DNA of 64,000 bases from Flavobacterium aquariorum (GTDB lineage Bacteria; Bacteroidota; Bacteroidia; Flavobacteriales; Flavobacteriaceae), in NCBI RefSeq assembly GCF_003254745.1, contig NZ_QKXH01000002.1, forward strand, positions 434,001 through 498,000, in the 5' to 3' direction. The translations under genes were made by a program, and so were the position numbers. The notes below the pieces were generated by a model. The model saw nothing but the letters and a program-made list of their open reading frames with translations, made no database searches and was not told the origin of the DNA. Below are positions 54,483 to 63,371 of this stretch, piece by piece; position 1 is the stretch's first letter, and each line of letters begins with the position of its first letter.

Positions 54483-55842
54483 CATACTTCCTCATTTTAT
54501 TCAAAATCTTTTGATAAGTCTATACAATATATTGGCTTACAAAAAACGTTATGGCGGAAACTATAGCAAATACTTTAAAGGAATCAATCAAAATTACACT
54601 TTATCGAAATTTGAGCTCGAAAAAATACAACAGCAAAGATTTAGTCTAACAATAGAAGAAGCAATGAAACATTCTTCTTTTTATCAGAAGCAATATTCCA
54701 AAATTGAGAATCCCAACGATATAAAAAACATTACCCAATTGCCAATCCTAAGCAAAGAAATGTTACGACAAAATATTGAACAGATCAAAACCATTGACAA
54801 AAGAAAAGGAATCCTATCAAAAACTGGAGGCACTACAGGTAAAGCCATTGAGGTAATATTCACTTTAGACAATATACAGGAGAGATATGCATTCTTAGAT
54901 AATTTTCGCTCCCAATATGGATATGTTTTAGGCAAGAGAACTGCATGGTTTTCCGGTAAAGCCTTATTATCTAAAACGGACACCAAAAAAAAACGATTTT
55001 GGAAAACCGATTATTGGTTCAAAGTGCGTTACTATTCCACTTTTCACATTAAAACTCCATATTTGAAATATTATTTGGAAAACCTAATACAGTTTAAACC
55101 TGAGTATATAATTGGTTTTCCATCATCAATTCTTGAAATTGCAAAATATGGAATACAAAATGGATATCATTTTCCGCCTGATACCATTAAAGCCATATTT
55201 CCCACTGCTGAAACCATTACTGAAGAAATCAGAAATTGTTTGGAAGTTTTTTTTAAAACTGTAGTTTATAACCAATACGCGTCTTCTGAAGGAGCTCCAT
55301 TTATTTTTGAATGCTCCAAAAACAATCTTCATTTAGAAATGCAAAGCGGTGTTTATGAAGTTCTGGATCAAAACAACAATCCCACTAAATCTGGCAAGCT
55401 AATAGTAACTTCTTTTACAACAAAAGGAACTCCGCTAATACGATATGACATAGGAGATGACATTGAACTTTCTGATAATATTTGCACGTGCGGCAATAAT
55501 AATCCAATAGTAAAAACAATATTGGGACGCACAGATGATTATGTTTATTCCAAAGAAAACGGCAAAATTAATTTAGGAAACATATCCAACACGCTAAAAG
55601 AAACCAAGGGTATAATTCAGTTTCAGGTCATCCAAAATTATCCCGAAAGCATCCTAATAAAACTAATTATTGATTCTCGTTTGTACAATTCATCAATTGA
55701 AAAAATATTTGTTCAAAATTGGAGGGATAGAGTTGGTAATGAAATCCATATTGAATTGGAATATGTTTCTGAAATCCCAAATGAAATCAGTGGTAAATAT
55801 AGAATGGTCAAAAATAACATCAAACATTTAATCGATGTTTAA
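54466..55842 (+). CDS. CapK-like AMP-binding (phenylacetate-CoA ligase family) protein
   Basis: 458 aa member of the adenylate-forming superfamily, CapK/PaaK-like branch found in capsule loci. TGGTTGKAIEVIFT (near 121-134) is the ATP-binding P-loop. QYASSEGAPFIFEC (near 268-281) follows, as does TKGTPLIRYDIGD (near 322-334), the motif containing the conserved R-Y-D-I-G-D. The role is likely activation of an organic acid for decorating a sugar residue of the polymer; the acid is unknown. It overlaps both neighbours, so it is inside the operon. Confidence 0.82.
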   Translation: MKRLYNILPHFIQNLLISLYNILAYKKRYGGNYSKYFKGINQNYTLSKFELEKIQQQRFSLTIEEAMKHSSFYQKQYSKIENPNDIKNITQLPILSKEMLRQNIEQIKTIDKRKGILSKTGGTTGKAIEVIFTLDNIQERYAFLDNFRSQYGYVLGKRTAWFSGKALLSKTDTKKKRFWKTDYWFKVRYYSTFHIKTPYLKYYLENLIQFKPEYIIGFPSSILEIAKYGIQNGYHFPPDTIKAIFPTAETITEEIRNCLEVFFKTVVYNQYASSEGAPFIFECSKNNLHLEMQSGVYEVLDQNNNPTKSGKLIVTSFTTKGTPLIRYDIGDDIELSDNICTCGNNNPIVKTILGRTDDYVYSKENGKINLGNISNTLKETKGIIQFQVIQNYPESILIKLIIDSRLYNSSIEKIFVQNWRDRVGNEIHIELEYVSEIPNEISGKYRMVKNNIKHLIDV

Positions 55843-56989
55843 ACTCACACGCATCACTACCGTTCCTATTTCTCTTGAAAAGCTCCTAAATAATCAATTG
55901 CTTTTCATGAAGGATTACTATGAAATTACGGCAATTTCATCGGATAAAGAAAACTTAGAAAAAGTTGGAAAATCCCAAAAAATTTCTGTTCATGCAATAG
56001 AAATGACCCGAAAAATAACACCTTGGAAAGACTTAAAAGCGTTGTGGAAATTATATCTCTATCTCAAAAAAGAACAGCCATTAATAGTACATACACATAC
56101 TCCAAAAGCAGGAACCATTGGAATGATTGCTTCAAAAATGGCTGGAGTTCCTCACCGTATACATACTGTTGCCGGCTTGCCGCTATTGGAAACCAACGGC
56201 GGAAAACGGAAACTATTGAATCTTGTAGAAAAAATTACGTACTCCTGTGCTTCCAAAATTTACCCTAATTCCAAAGGGTTAAAAAAAATTATTATCCAAG
56301 AAGGTTTTTGCAAACCAGAAAAAATAAAAATTATCTCGAATGGCAGTACTAACGGAATAGACTCCCAGTTTTTCAATCCAGAAAAAATATCAAATGAGCT
56401 TTTGTTCCATTTAAAAAAATCTTTAGGAATACAGCCAGATGATTTTGTTTTTGTGTATGTTGGCCGATTGACAGGCGATAAAGGAATAAACGAACTTGTG
56501 GTGGCTTTCCAAAAAATTCTCACCGAATTTGATAACACCAAACTATTATTGGTTGGCTTTTTCGAATCAGAATTAGATCCACTCCAAAAAGAAACAATAA
56601 TAGAAATCAAAAATAATGAACGAATAATTTTTGTGCCATTTCAAGAAGATATTCGTCCCTATTATGCTGTTTCGAATACTTTGGTCTTTCCTAGTTATCG
56701 CGAAGGTTTTCCCAACGCAGTTTTGGAAGCGGGTGCTATGGGGTTACCAAGCATTGTAACAAATATAAATGGTTGCAATGAAATAATTGAAGATTACAAA
56801 AATGGAATTTTAATCCCTCCTAAAAATCCTGCTGCACTTTTTATGGCGATGAAAAAAATAATTTCTGACACTAGTCTGCGAAATTATTTACAGCAAAATG
56901 CAAGACAAATGATTGTTAGTCGATTTGAACAAATTGTACTTTGGAAAGCACTTTTAGATGAATATCAAAAACTGGAAAATCATGTATAA
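55835..56989 (+). CDS. Glycosyltransferase family 4 (PglA-like)
   Basis: 384 aa GT-B enzyme. The N-terminus FKLTRITTVPISLEKLL and the HTHTPKAGTIGMIASKMAGV segment (near 87-106) are typical of the PglA/WbtH group that adds GalNAc or GlcNAc to a bacillosamine-type lipid. Downstream, YVGRLTGDKGINELVVAF, FVPFQEDIRPYY and PSYREGFPNAVLEAGAMG (E-x7-E) define the donor domain. It overlaps the preceding gene by 8 bases and the sugar transferase gene by 8. The donor is inferred, not proven. Confidence 0.87.
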   Translation: MFKLTRITTVPISLEKLLNNQLLFMKDYYEITAISSDKENLEKVGKSQKISVHAIEMTRKITPWKDLKALWKLYLYLKKEQPLIVHTHTPKAGTIGMIASKMAGVPHRIHTVAGLPLLETNGGKRKLLNLVEKITYSCASKIYPNSKGLKKIIIQEGFCKPEKIKIISNGSTNGIDSQFFNPEKISNELLFHLKKSLGIQPDDFVFVYVGRLTGDKGINELVVAFQKILTEFDNTKLLLVGFFESELDPLQKETIIEIKNNERIIFVPFQEDIRPYYAVSNTLVFPSYREGFPNAVLEAGAMGLPSIVTNINGCNEIIEDYKNGILIPPKNPAALFMAMKKIISDTSLRNYLQQNARQMIVSRFEQIVLWKALLDEYQKLENHV

Positions 56990-57578
56990 TCCTTTTTTCA
57001 AAAGAATAATTGATGTAATTCTAGCTAGCATAAACCTAGTATTACTAACCCCTTTATTTGTAATTATTACAATTGTCCTATTTATTGCAAACGAGGGGGA
57101 GCCTTTTTTTATACAAAAAAGACCTGGAAAAAATGGCGAAATATTCCATATGATTAAGTTTAAAACCATGACCAATGAAAAAGATTCCAGTGGTAACCTA
57201 CTTCCCGATTCCAAAAGAATGACCAAATTAGGGAACATTGCCCGAAGAATTTCTCTTGATGAAATCCCCCAACTCATCAATGTAATCCGAGGTGAAATGA
57301 GTCTTGTGGGGCCAAGGCCTTTATTACCGGAATATTTGCCTTTGTATAATGAAGTCCAAAAACGACGCCATGAAGTAAAACCTGGTATGACTGGATGGGC
57401 TCAAGTCAATAAAGAAAAGATCACATCTTGGCAAACAAAATTTGAATATGATTTATGGTATATTGAACATAAAAGCTTTCTCTTGGATTTAAAAATCGTA
57501 TTTTTAACTCTAAAGAAGGTTTTTATACCACTGAAAATCAACACACCAACTACAGAATCGTTTAACGGTAAAAATTAA
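56982..57578 (+). CDS. Initiating sugar transferase (PglC/WcaJ-like phosphoglycosyltransferase)
   Basis: 198 aa monotopic membrane enzyme that moves a phosphosugar from UDP-sugar to undecaprenyl phosphate, starting the repeat unit. MYNPFFKRIIDVILASINLV gives the reentrant helix. The family motifs follow: KRPGKNGEIFHMIKFKTM (near 40-57), RRISLDEIPQLINVIRGEMSLVGPRPL (in part: LDEIPQLINV, GPRPL) and PGMTGWAQVN near 137-146. The ATG at 56982 is preferred over an in-frame ATG at 56958 inside the GT4 gene. The small, single-domain size fits the PglC type. Confidence 0.92.
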   Translation: MYNPFFKRIIDVILASINLVLLTPLFVIITIVLFIANEGEPFFIQKRPGKNGEIFHMIKFKTMTNEKDSSGNLLPDSKRMTKLGNIARRISLDEIPQLINVIRGEMSLVGPRPLLPEYLPLYNEVQKRRHEVKPGMTGWAQVNKEKITSWQTKFEYDLWYIEHKSFLLDLKIVFLTLKKVFIPLKINTPTTESFNGKN

Positions 57579-57580
57579 CT

Positions 57581-58576
57581 ATGAGTAACGTCTTAATCAC
57601 TTGTGCAGGAAAAAGAGTCTCCCTAGTTCGTTCGTTTAAAACCGAACTGAAACTTATTTTTTCGGATTCAAAAGTATATACAACTGATTCCGCCCCCGAA
57701 AAATCTGCAGCTTGTAGGGTTTCAGATGGCTACTTTAAAGTACCTCCTGTTACCCACAACAATTACATTGATGATCTGCTTCAAATTGCAATTGAAAATA
57801 ATATCAAATTAATCATACCAACAATTGATCCTGAGTTACTGGTTTTATCACAAAACATAGACCTATTCAAAAAACACCATGTCGAAATCCTCATTTCAGA
57901 TTATGAGAACATCAAAACATTAATAAACAAAAGGCTTACAAATGATTTTTTTAAAAAATTAGAGATCAATTATGCCAAAGAATTTGATAAAAATAATTTC
58001 ACTTTACCGCTTTATATAAAACCAATCGACGGTAGTAGAAGTATTGATAATCATATTGTAAAACAAGAATCAGAATTGACATCCTACCATTTCTCTAATG
58101 AAAAATTATTGTTTTTTGAATACTTAGAACATCAATATTTTACAGAATACACCATTGATATGTATTTTGACAGAAATAATAAATTAAAATGTTTAGTCCC
58201 GAGGGAAAGACTTGAAGTTCGCGCCGGAGAAGTCAGTAAAGCCATAACTAGAAGAGCTTGGTTTCTAGACAACATTGCTACAAAGTTTGCTCATATTCCA
58301 GGGTTAAGAGGATGTATTTCTATCCAAATATTTGTCAATAATGAAACCACTGTTATTTATGGAATTGAGATAAATCCTAGATTTAGTGGCGGATTTCCAT
58401 TAAGTTATTTGGCTGGAGCCAATTTCCCCAAATGGATTATTCAGGAATATTTACTTGGCAAAACTAAAATACCCTATTATGACAATTGGGAAGAAAATCT
58501 AATGATGTTGCGCTATGATGATGAAATTTTGATCCATAACTACGTTGAAAAAAAGACAAAATTTATTGGTTTTTAG
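57581..58576 (+). CDS. ATP-grasp domain protein
   Basis: 331 aa predicted ligase of the ATP-grasp superfamily. The N-terminal Rossmann-like part starts NVLITCAGKRVSLVRSF (3-19). It is followed by the PreATP-grasp domain and an ATP-grasp core with FTLPLYIKPIDGSRSIDN (near 142-159), FEYLEHQYFTEYTIDMYFD, and the Mg site YGIEINPRFSGGFPL (near 260-274). Such enzymes form an amide or thioester from a carboxylate and an amine. In this operon position flavobacterial loci often have an acetyltransferase of the PglD type, so it may replace that step by adding an amino acid to an amino sugar. Confidence 0.82.
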   Translation: MSNVLITCAGKRVSLVRSFKTELKLIFSDSKVYTTDSAPEKSAACRVSDGYFKVPPVTHNNYIDDLLQIAIENNIKLIIPTIDPELLVLSQNIDLFKKHHVEILISDYENIKTLINKRLTNDFFKKLEINYAKEFDKNNFTLPLYIKPIDGSRSIDNHIVKQESELTSYHFSNEKLLFFEYLEHQYFTEYTIDMYFDRNNKLKCLVPRERLEVRAGEVSKAITRRAWFLDNIATKFAHIPGLRGCISIQIFVNNETTVIYGIEINPRFSGGFPLSYLAGANFPKWIIQEYLLGKTKIPYYDNWEENLMMLRYDDEILIHNYVEKKTKFIGF

Positions 58577-58780
58577 ACAATAATACTCGATATTAAATCA
58601 TTTTTACTAGGATTTTTTGTAGCTTAGAATCCAATTAGCTTATACAAATAAAATATTAACTTATTCTTACAATTTAAATTAAGAATAGATTCCTCGAAAT
58701 AACGTATTTCAAAAAATTGCATAAACACCAATAAAAGCTAAAATCACTTATTTAAATATCGGTGGTTTTAAAACTAAAAA

Positions 58781-59926
58781 ATGATGAAAAGCCCCAAAAT
58801 ATGGTTATCCTCCCCACATATGGGGGGAACTGAACTTAATTACATTCATGAGGCCTTTGACTCCAATTGGATCGCACCATTGGGAGCAAACATAACCGAA
58901 TTTGAACATGATTTAGAAAAATATCTGTCCCATGGTCTTTTTGTAACGGCTCTAAGCTCAGCAACTGCCGCTATTCATTTGGGTTTGATTCTCTTGGGAG
59001 TAAAAACAGGTGATGTTGTCATTTGCCAATCACTGACCTTTTCAGCATCGGCAAATCCTATTCTTTATCAAGGCGCAACTCCCGTATTTATTGACAGCGA
59101 ACTCGAAACCTGGAATCTTTGCCCGATTGCTTTGGAAAACGCCATTGTGGACTGTATCTACAAAGGACAAATCCCAAAAGCAATCATCACTGTCCATTTA
59201 TATGGTGTCCCATATCAAATAGACGAAGTAAGAGCTGTTGCCAACAAATACAATATCCCTATTCTTGAAGACAGTGCCGAGGCTCTCGGAAGCAGTTACA
59301 AAGGACAAAAATGTGGTACTTTTGGAGATGTCAGCGTTTTTTCATTTAATGGCAACAAAATAATAACCACTTCTGGAGGTGGCGCAATTGTTACATCAAA
59401 TCATCAATTAAAGAAAAAAGCACAATTTTTAGCCTCACAATCAAAGGATGAAGCTCCCCATTATCAACATAGCGAAATAGGCTTCAACTATCAAATGAGC
59501 AATATTTGTGCAGGTATTGGTCGAGGACAGATGAGAGTATTGGATGAGCATATTACTTTAAGGAGGGCAATGCATGATTTCTATGTATCCCTTTTTGAAA
59601 ATATTCCCGGAATCACTGTTTATTCCACAACAAATCCCGACTACTTTGCCAATTATTGGTTGACTTCCATAATCGTAAATCCTAATGAAACCAAAAATGG
59701 TATCGATCGAGAAACCATTCGATTATTGTTATTGGATTCTAATATAGAATGCAGACCCTTATGGAAACCTATGCATTTGCAGCCGCTCTATAAAAACTAT
59801 CGTTTTTATGGAAATAAAATTGCCGAAACATTGTTTGAAAACGGACTGAGTTTACCTTCGGGTTCTAATTTAACTGATTTGGATAGGGACAGAATAGGCA
59901 GCGTTTTGTTAAAATTATTGGGATAA
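58781..59926 (+). CDS. DegT/DnrJ/EryC1/StrS aminotransferase (PglE-like)
   Basis: 381 aa PLP enzyme making an amino sugar from a 4-keto UDP-sugar with glutamate as donor. The PLP lysine is K193 in SFNGNKIITTSGGG. ALSSATAAIHLGLILLG (57-73) and ILEDSAEALGSSYKG (161-175, with Asp164) bind the cofactor. The C-terminal part includes CRPLWKPMHLQPLYKN. The start could be the first or second Met. It lies 204 bases after the ATP-grasp gene with no clear hairpin between, so it may have its own promoter. Family assignment strong; UDP-4-amino-sugar role inferred. Confidence 0.9.
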   Translation: MMKSPKIWLSSPHMGGTELNYIHEAFDSNWIAPLGANITEFEHDLEKYLSHGLFVTALSSATAAIHLGLILLGVKTGDVVICQSLTFSASANPILYQGATPVFIDSELETWNLCPIALENAIVDCIYKGQIPKAIITVHLYGVPYQIDEVRAVANKYNIPILEDSAEALGSSYKGQKCGTFGDVSVFSFNGNKIITTSGGGAIVTSNHQLKKKAQFLASQSKDEAPHYQHSEIGFNYQMSNICAGIGRGQMRVLDEHITLRRAMHDFYVSLFENIPGITVYSTTNPDYFANYWLTSIIVNPNETKNGIDRETIRLLLLDSNIECRPLWKPMHLQPLYKNYRFYGNKIAETLFENGLSLPSGSNLTDLDRDRIGSVLLKLLG

Positions 59927-59969
59927 TCCGATTTGAATTATTTATTGACTTCTAAAAATAGATCAACGT

Positions 59970-60761
59970 ATGGATTCAGTTTTATCATTTAAAAGAATAT
60001 CGTTATTATTTCTAATCCTATTCCTTTTTTCGTGTGCTTCACGAAAAGATATAGTTTATTACCAAGATATCGATAAGGCACCTTTTCAGGAAAAAACCAA
60101 TTCATATGAAATAAAAATACAACCCGACGATTTGCTAATGATTATCGTTTCTGCAGAAGATTCAGAAATTGCAGCTCCTTTCAATTTAAAAACTTATACA
60201 ACCGTAAATCCAAACAAACAAGATGTAGCCGGTGCACAAACAACCCAATTGTATTTGGTGGATTCCAATGGGTTTATTGATTTTCCAATTTTAGGACGGT
60301 TAAAAGTAAGTGGAATGGCAAGATCGCAAGTCATAAAATTTTTGCAAGATAAAATTTCGGTCTATATCAAGAACCCCATCATCAACCTTCGTATCATGAA
60401 TTTTAAAATTTCGGTACAGGGAGAGGTAACATTGCCAGGTACATATACCATTTCATCGGAGCGCATTACCTTAATTGAGGCTTTATCAATGGCTAAAGAT
60501 TTAACCATTTATGGCAAACGTAACAACATCTTAATTATACGAGAAATAGACGGCTTAAAAACCTATAATAGAATCGATATTACAAAAGCCGATTTTATGA
60601 ATTCTCCCTTTTATTATTTGGCGCAGAACGATGTTGTTTATGTAGAACCCAACAAAAATAAGATTAACGGATCTGCGGTAGGTCCAAACACAGGAGTCAT
60701 AATTTCAATCACTTCCTTATTGATTACATTAATAACTTTAATTGTAACGACAGCAAAATAA
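59970..60761 (+). CDS. Polysaccharide export lipoprotein (Wza-like)
   Basis: 263 aa outer-membrane export channel subunit. Lipoprotein signal with LFSC (Cys22). The Poly_export domain spans about 40-140 (IKIQPDDLLMIIVSAED, FIDFPILGRLKVSGM), then an SLBB domain (about 143-200, ISVQGEVTLPGTYTI). The C-terminal helix VIISITSLLITLITLIVTT is longer and more hydrophobic than the Wza amphipathic helix, as in Bacteroidota forms. It precedes Wzc by 7 bases, so the pair forms the export complex. Confidence 0.9.
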   Translation: MDSVLSFKRISLLFLILFLFSCASRKDIVYYQDIDKAPFQEKTNSYEIKIQPDDLLMIIVSAEDSEIAAPFNLKTYTTVNPNKQDVAGAQTTQLYLVDSNGFIDFPILGRLKVSGMARSQVIKFLQDKISVYIKNPIINLRIMNFKISVQGEVTLPGTYTISSERITLIEALSMAKDLTIYGKRNNILIIREIDGLKTYNRIDITKADFMNSPFYYLAQNDVVYVEPNKNKINGSAVGPNTGVIISITSLLITLITLIVTTAK

Positions 60762-60768
60762 TTCTTCT

Positions 60769-63138
60769 ATGGAAAGAAATCCTTCAAATGAAAATCAGAA
60801 TAGAGAATTTCTATTACGAAATTTCATAGAGCACTATTTAGTTCACTGGAAATGGTTTTTACTTGGAACCCTAATAAGTTTTGTTATAACCTTCATTTAC
60901 TTGCGCTATACAACCCCCCAATTCAAAGCGACAGCCATAATTTTGGTAAAAGATGAAAAAAAAGGTGGTATGCTATCCGAGCTTTCCGCCTTTTCAGATA
61001 TGGGAATTGAAAGCGGTTTAAAAAACAACCTCGATAATGAAATTGAAATTTTAAAATCAAGAACTTTAATCGAAAACACAGTAAAAAAACTGCATCTAAA
61101 TATTTCGATATTCATCAAAGGAAATATTATCTATTCTGAAATGTTTAAAGAAAAACCCATTAACATTCATTTTATCCCAAAGTCAGTTCAATTTTATGAG
61201 ACCAATACAACACTTCGCTTTGTAGAAGCTTCACCCACATCTTTTAAGTTGGAAGACCAGCCCGAAAGTGAATCATCTAAAAATAGCTTCTTAAATAAAA
61301 ATGAATTTCAATACGGAGAACTTATAACTACCCGAAATTGGAATTTGGTTATAACTAAAAATCCAAGTAAATTATTTAAAGCAACCAATCGGGAAATTAC
61401 CATACAAGTCAATCCTATGGATGAAGTTGTGGATGGTTTTAGGAACCGACTTAATATAAATCCGCTCAGTAAAACAAGCAGCGTCGTAGAATTATCATTG
61501 GTCGATCCCGTATATGAAAAAGCAGAAATTTTCTTGGATAATTTAATCCAAATTTATAACCAAGATGCCATTACCGATAAAAACCAAATTTCTGAAAACA
61601 CCTCAAAATTCATAGCCGAAAGACTATCCTTAATCACACGAGAATTGGGCGGTGTAGAACAGGATGTTGAAAGTTTTAAAAAAACGAATAACTTAACCGA
61701 TATTGACTCGGAAGCCAAACTTTTTATAGAAGGATCGAATTCTTATGACAAAAAAGCCGTTGAAACAGAAATCCAACTCAATATAGTCAATTCAATGTTT
61801 GACTACATCAAAAAAAGCAATACTTCCGATTTACTTCCCACCAATCTTATCGGCGGAGAAGAAGATGTCGCAAGCATAATCAATATGTATAATGGGTTGG
61901 TTTTGGATCGAAATAGAATCTTAAAATCGGCAACTCCTGCCAATCCAACGGTTTTGAAAATGGATCAACAAATTGTATCTTTAAAACAAAACCTTCTCGC
62001 GAGTCTAGACCGTTTAAAATCCAGTTTAATCATCCAAAAAAGAGATTTAGACCGCCATAAAGGAATTATGGATGCCAAGATTGAAAAAATTCCAGTTCAA
62101 GAACGTCAATTTAAAGTCATTGCCAGACAACAAAAAATAAAGGAAGAACTCTATTTATATCTCCTTCAAAAAAGAGAAGAGACTGCAATTTCCTTATCTG
62201 CTACCGAACCCAATGCCAGAGTAATAGATGCAGCAAAAGCCTCCCATTTTCCTGTAGCTCCCAAGAAAAAAATCATCTACTTGGTTGCTTTTTTAGTTGG
62301 AATTTTAATTCCTTTTGGAATAATATACCTTGTCGATCTATTGGATACAAAAATAAAAAGTCGCCTCGATTTGGAAGGAAAAACGGCTATTCCATACTTA
62401 GGAGACATCCCCACATCCGATGCCAATACGCAAATTATTAAATCCGAAAGTAGAACAAGCTCTGCCGAGGCCTTACGAATCATCAGAACCAATCTGGAAT
62501 TTATGCTCAGTAAAGTTCCAGAAAATCAAGCCAAAACCCTGTTCCTAACCTCGACATTTTCAAAAGAAGGTAAAACGTTTGTATCGGTGAACCTAGCGGC
62601 AACCTTTGCATTATCCGGCAAAAAAGTATTACTTATAGGAATGGATATTAGAAACCCAAAACTAGACGATTATATTTCCTTACCAGATCAAGGACTCACC
62701 AATTACCTCTCAAACAAAGACATACCCTTAGAAGATTTAATCATCAAACAAAAAGGTTACGAAAACTTCTACATCTTACCGGCAGGTTTAATTCCGCCCA
62801 ATCCAGCCGAATTATTATTGAGCCAAAAAGTCGATACTCTATTCAAAACGATCAAAGCCCAGTATGATTACATCATCGTTGATACCGCTCCCGTGAGCCT
62901 CGTAACCGACACCCTCTTAATCGCAAAACACGCTGATTGCTTCCTATTTGTCATTCGAGCCAATTTTCTGGAAAAAAGAATGTTAAATATAGCCAATGAT
63001 TTATATATGGAAAAAAAGTTGCCCAATATGTGCTTACTCCTCAACGATACCGATTCCACAAAAGGGTATGGTTACGGTTACGGCTATGGTATAAAAACAA
63101 AAAAAAGACCTTGGTACAAAAAATTATGGGCTAAATAA
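60769..63138 (+). CDS. Polysaccharide co-polymerase and tyrosine kinase (Wzc-like)
   Basis: 789 aa inner-membrane protein controlling chain length and export. The Wzz-type domain (about 25-520) has its first helix near 26-45 and second near 500-520, with a long coiled periplasmic part. The cytoplasmic BY-kinase domain has Walker A TSTFSKEGKTFVSV near 594-607, Walker A' LLIGMDIRNPKLDDY near 622-636 and Walker B YIIVDTAPVSLVTD near 702-715. The tail has a tyrosine-rich cluster KGYGYGYGYG near 764-775, the expected autophosphorylation site. The convergent CpsB-like phosphatase gene is the likely antagonist. Confidence 0.93.
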   Translation: MERNPSNENQNREFLLRNFIEHYLVHWKWFLLGTLISFVITFIYLRYTTPQFKATAIILVKDEKKGGMLSELSAFSDMGIESGLKNNLDNEIEILKSRTLIENTVKKLHLNISIFIKGNIIYSEMFKEKPINIHFIPKSVQFYETNTTLRFVEASPTSFKLEDQPESESSKNSFLNKNEFQYGELITTRNWNLVITKNPSKLFKATNREITIQVNPMDEVVDGFRNRLNINPLSKTSSVVELSLVDPVYEKAEIFLDNLIQIYNQDAITDKNQISENTSKFIAERLSLITRELGGVEQDVESFKKTNNLTDIDSEAKLFIEGSNSYDKKAVETEIQLNIVNSMFDYIKKSNTSDLLPTNLIGGEEDVASIINMYNGLVLDRNRILKSATPANPTVLKMDQQIVSLKQNLLASLDRLKSSLIIQKRDLDRHKGIMDAKIEKIPVQERQFKVIARQQKIKEELYLYLLQKREETAISLSATEPNARVIDAAKASHFPVAPKKKIIYLVAFLVGILIPFGIIYLVDLLDTKIKSRLDLEGKTAIPYLGDIPTSDANTQIIKSESRTSSAEALRIIRTNLEFMLSKVPENQAKTLFLTSTFSKEGKTFVSVNLAATFALSGKKVLLIGMDIRNPKLDDYISLPDQGLTNYLSNKDIPLEDLIIKQKGYENFYILPAGLIPPNPAELLLSQKVDTLFKTIKAQYDYIIVDTAPVSLVTDTLLIAKHADCFLFVIRANFLEKRMLNIANDLYMEKKLPNMCLLLNDTDSTKGYGYGYGYGIKTKKRPWYKKLWAK

Positions 63139-63211
63139 CCAAAAATAAAAAGTTCACTAAAAGCAACTTACTTATTTAGTTCACTTAAGTTTGTGTTTTA
63201 TTAATGCAACC

Positions 63212-63261
63212 TATAAAAAAAGGTCAACTCACATAAACGTGTTAGTTACCTCTTTTTTTAT
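63212..63261 (+). terminator. Imperfect hairpin terminator after wzc
   Basis: AAAAAAAGGTCAACTCAC and GTGTTAGTTACCTCTTTTTTT pair with a few mismatches, loop ATAAAC, followed by T-run. Confidence 0.65.
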
Positions 63262-63265
63262 TGCA

Positions 63266-63314
63266 GTCGGGTTATTCGTTCCACCGTGGTGGATTACTTT
63301 TGTCCCATACTCAC
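63266..63314 (+). repeat. GCGTGCC...CTCACGC structured dispersed repeat, copy 4 (degenerate)
   Basis: Begins GTCGGGTTATTCG (compare copy 2, GTCGGGCTATCCG), contains the hairpin TCCACCGTGGTGGA, and ends CTTTTGTCCCATACTCAC. It keeps only the inner boxes and is the shortest copy. It lies between wzc and the CpsB-like phosphatase gene. Confidence 0.6.
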
Positions 63315-63371
63315 AAATTAACAGCTTCATTTTTAGAAAGATATTTTTTTAAAATTTAGTGTTATAAAAAA

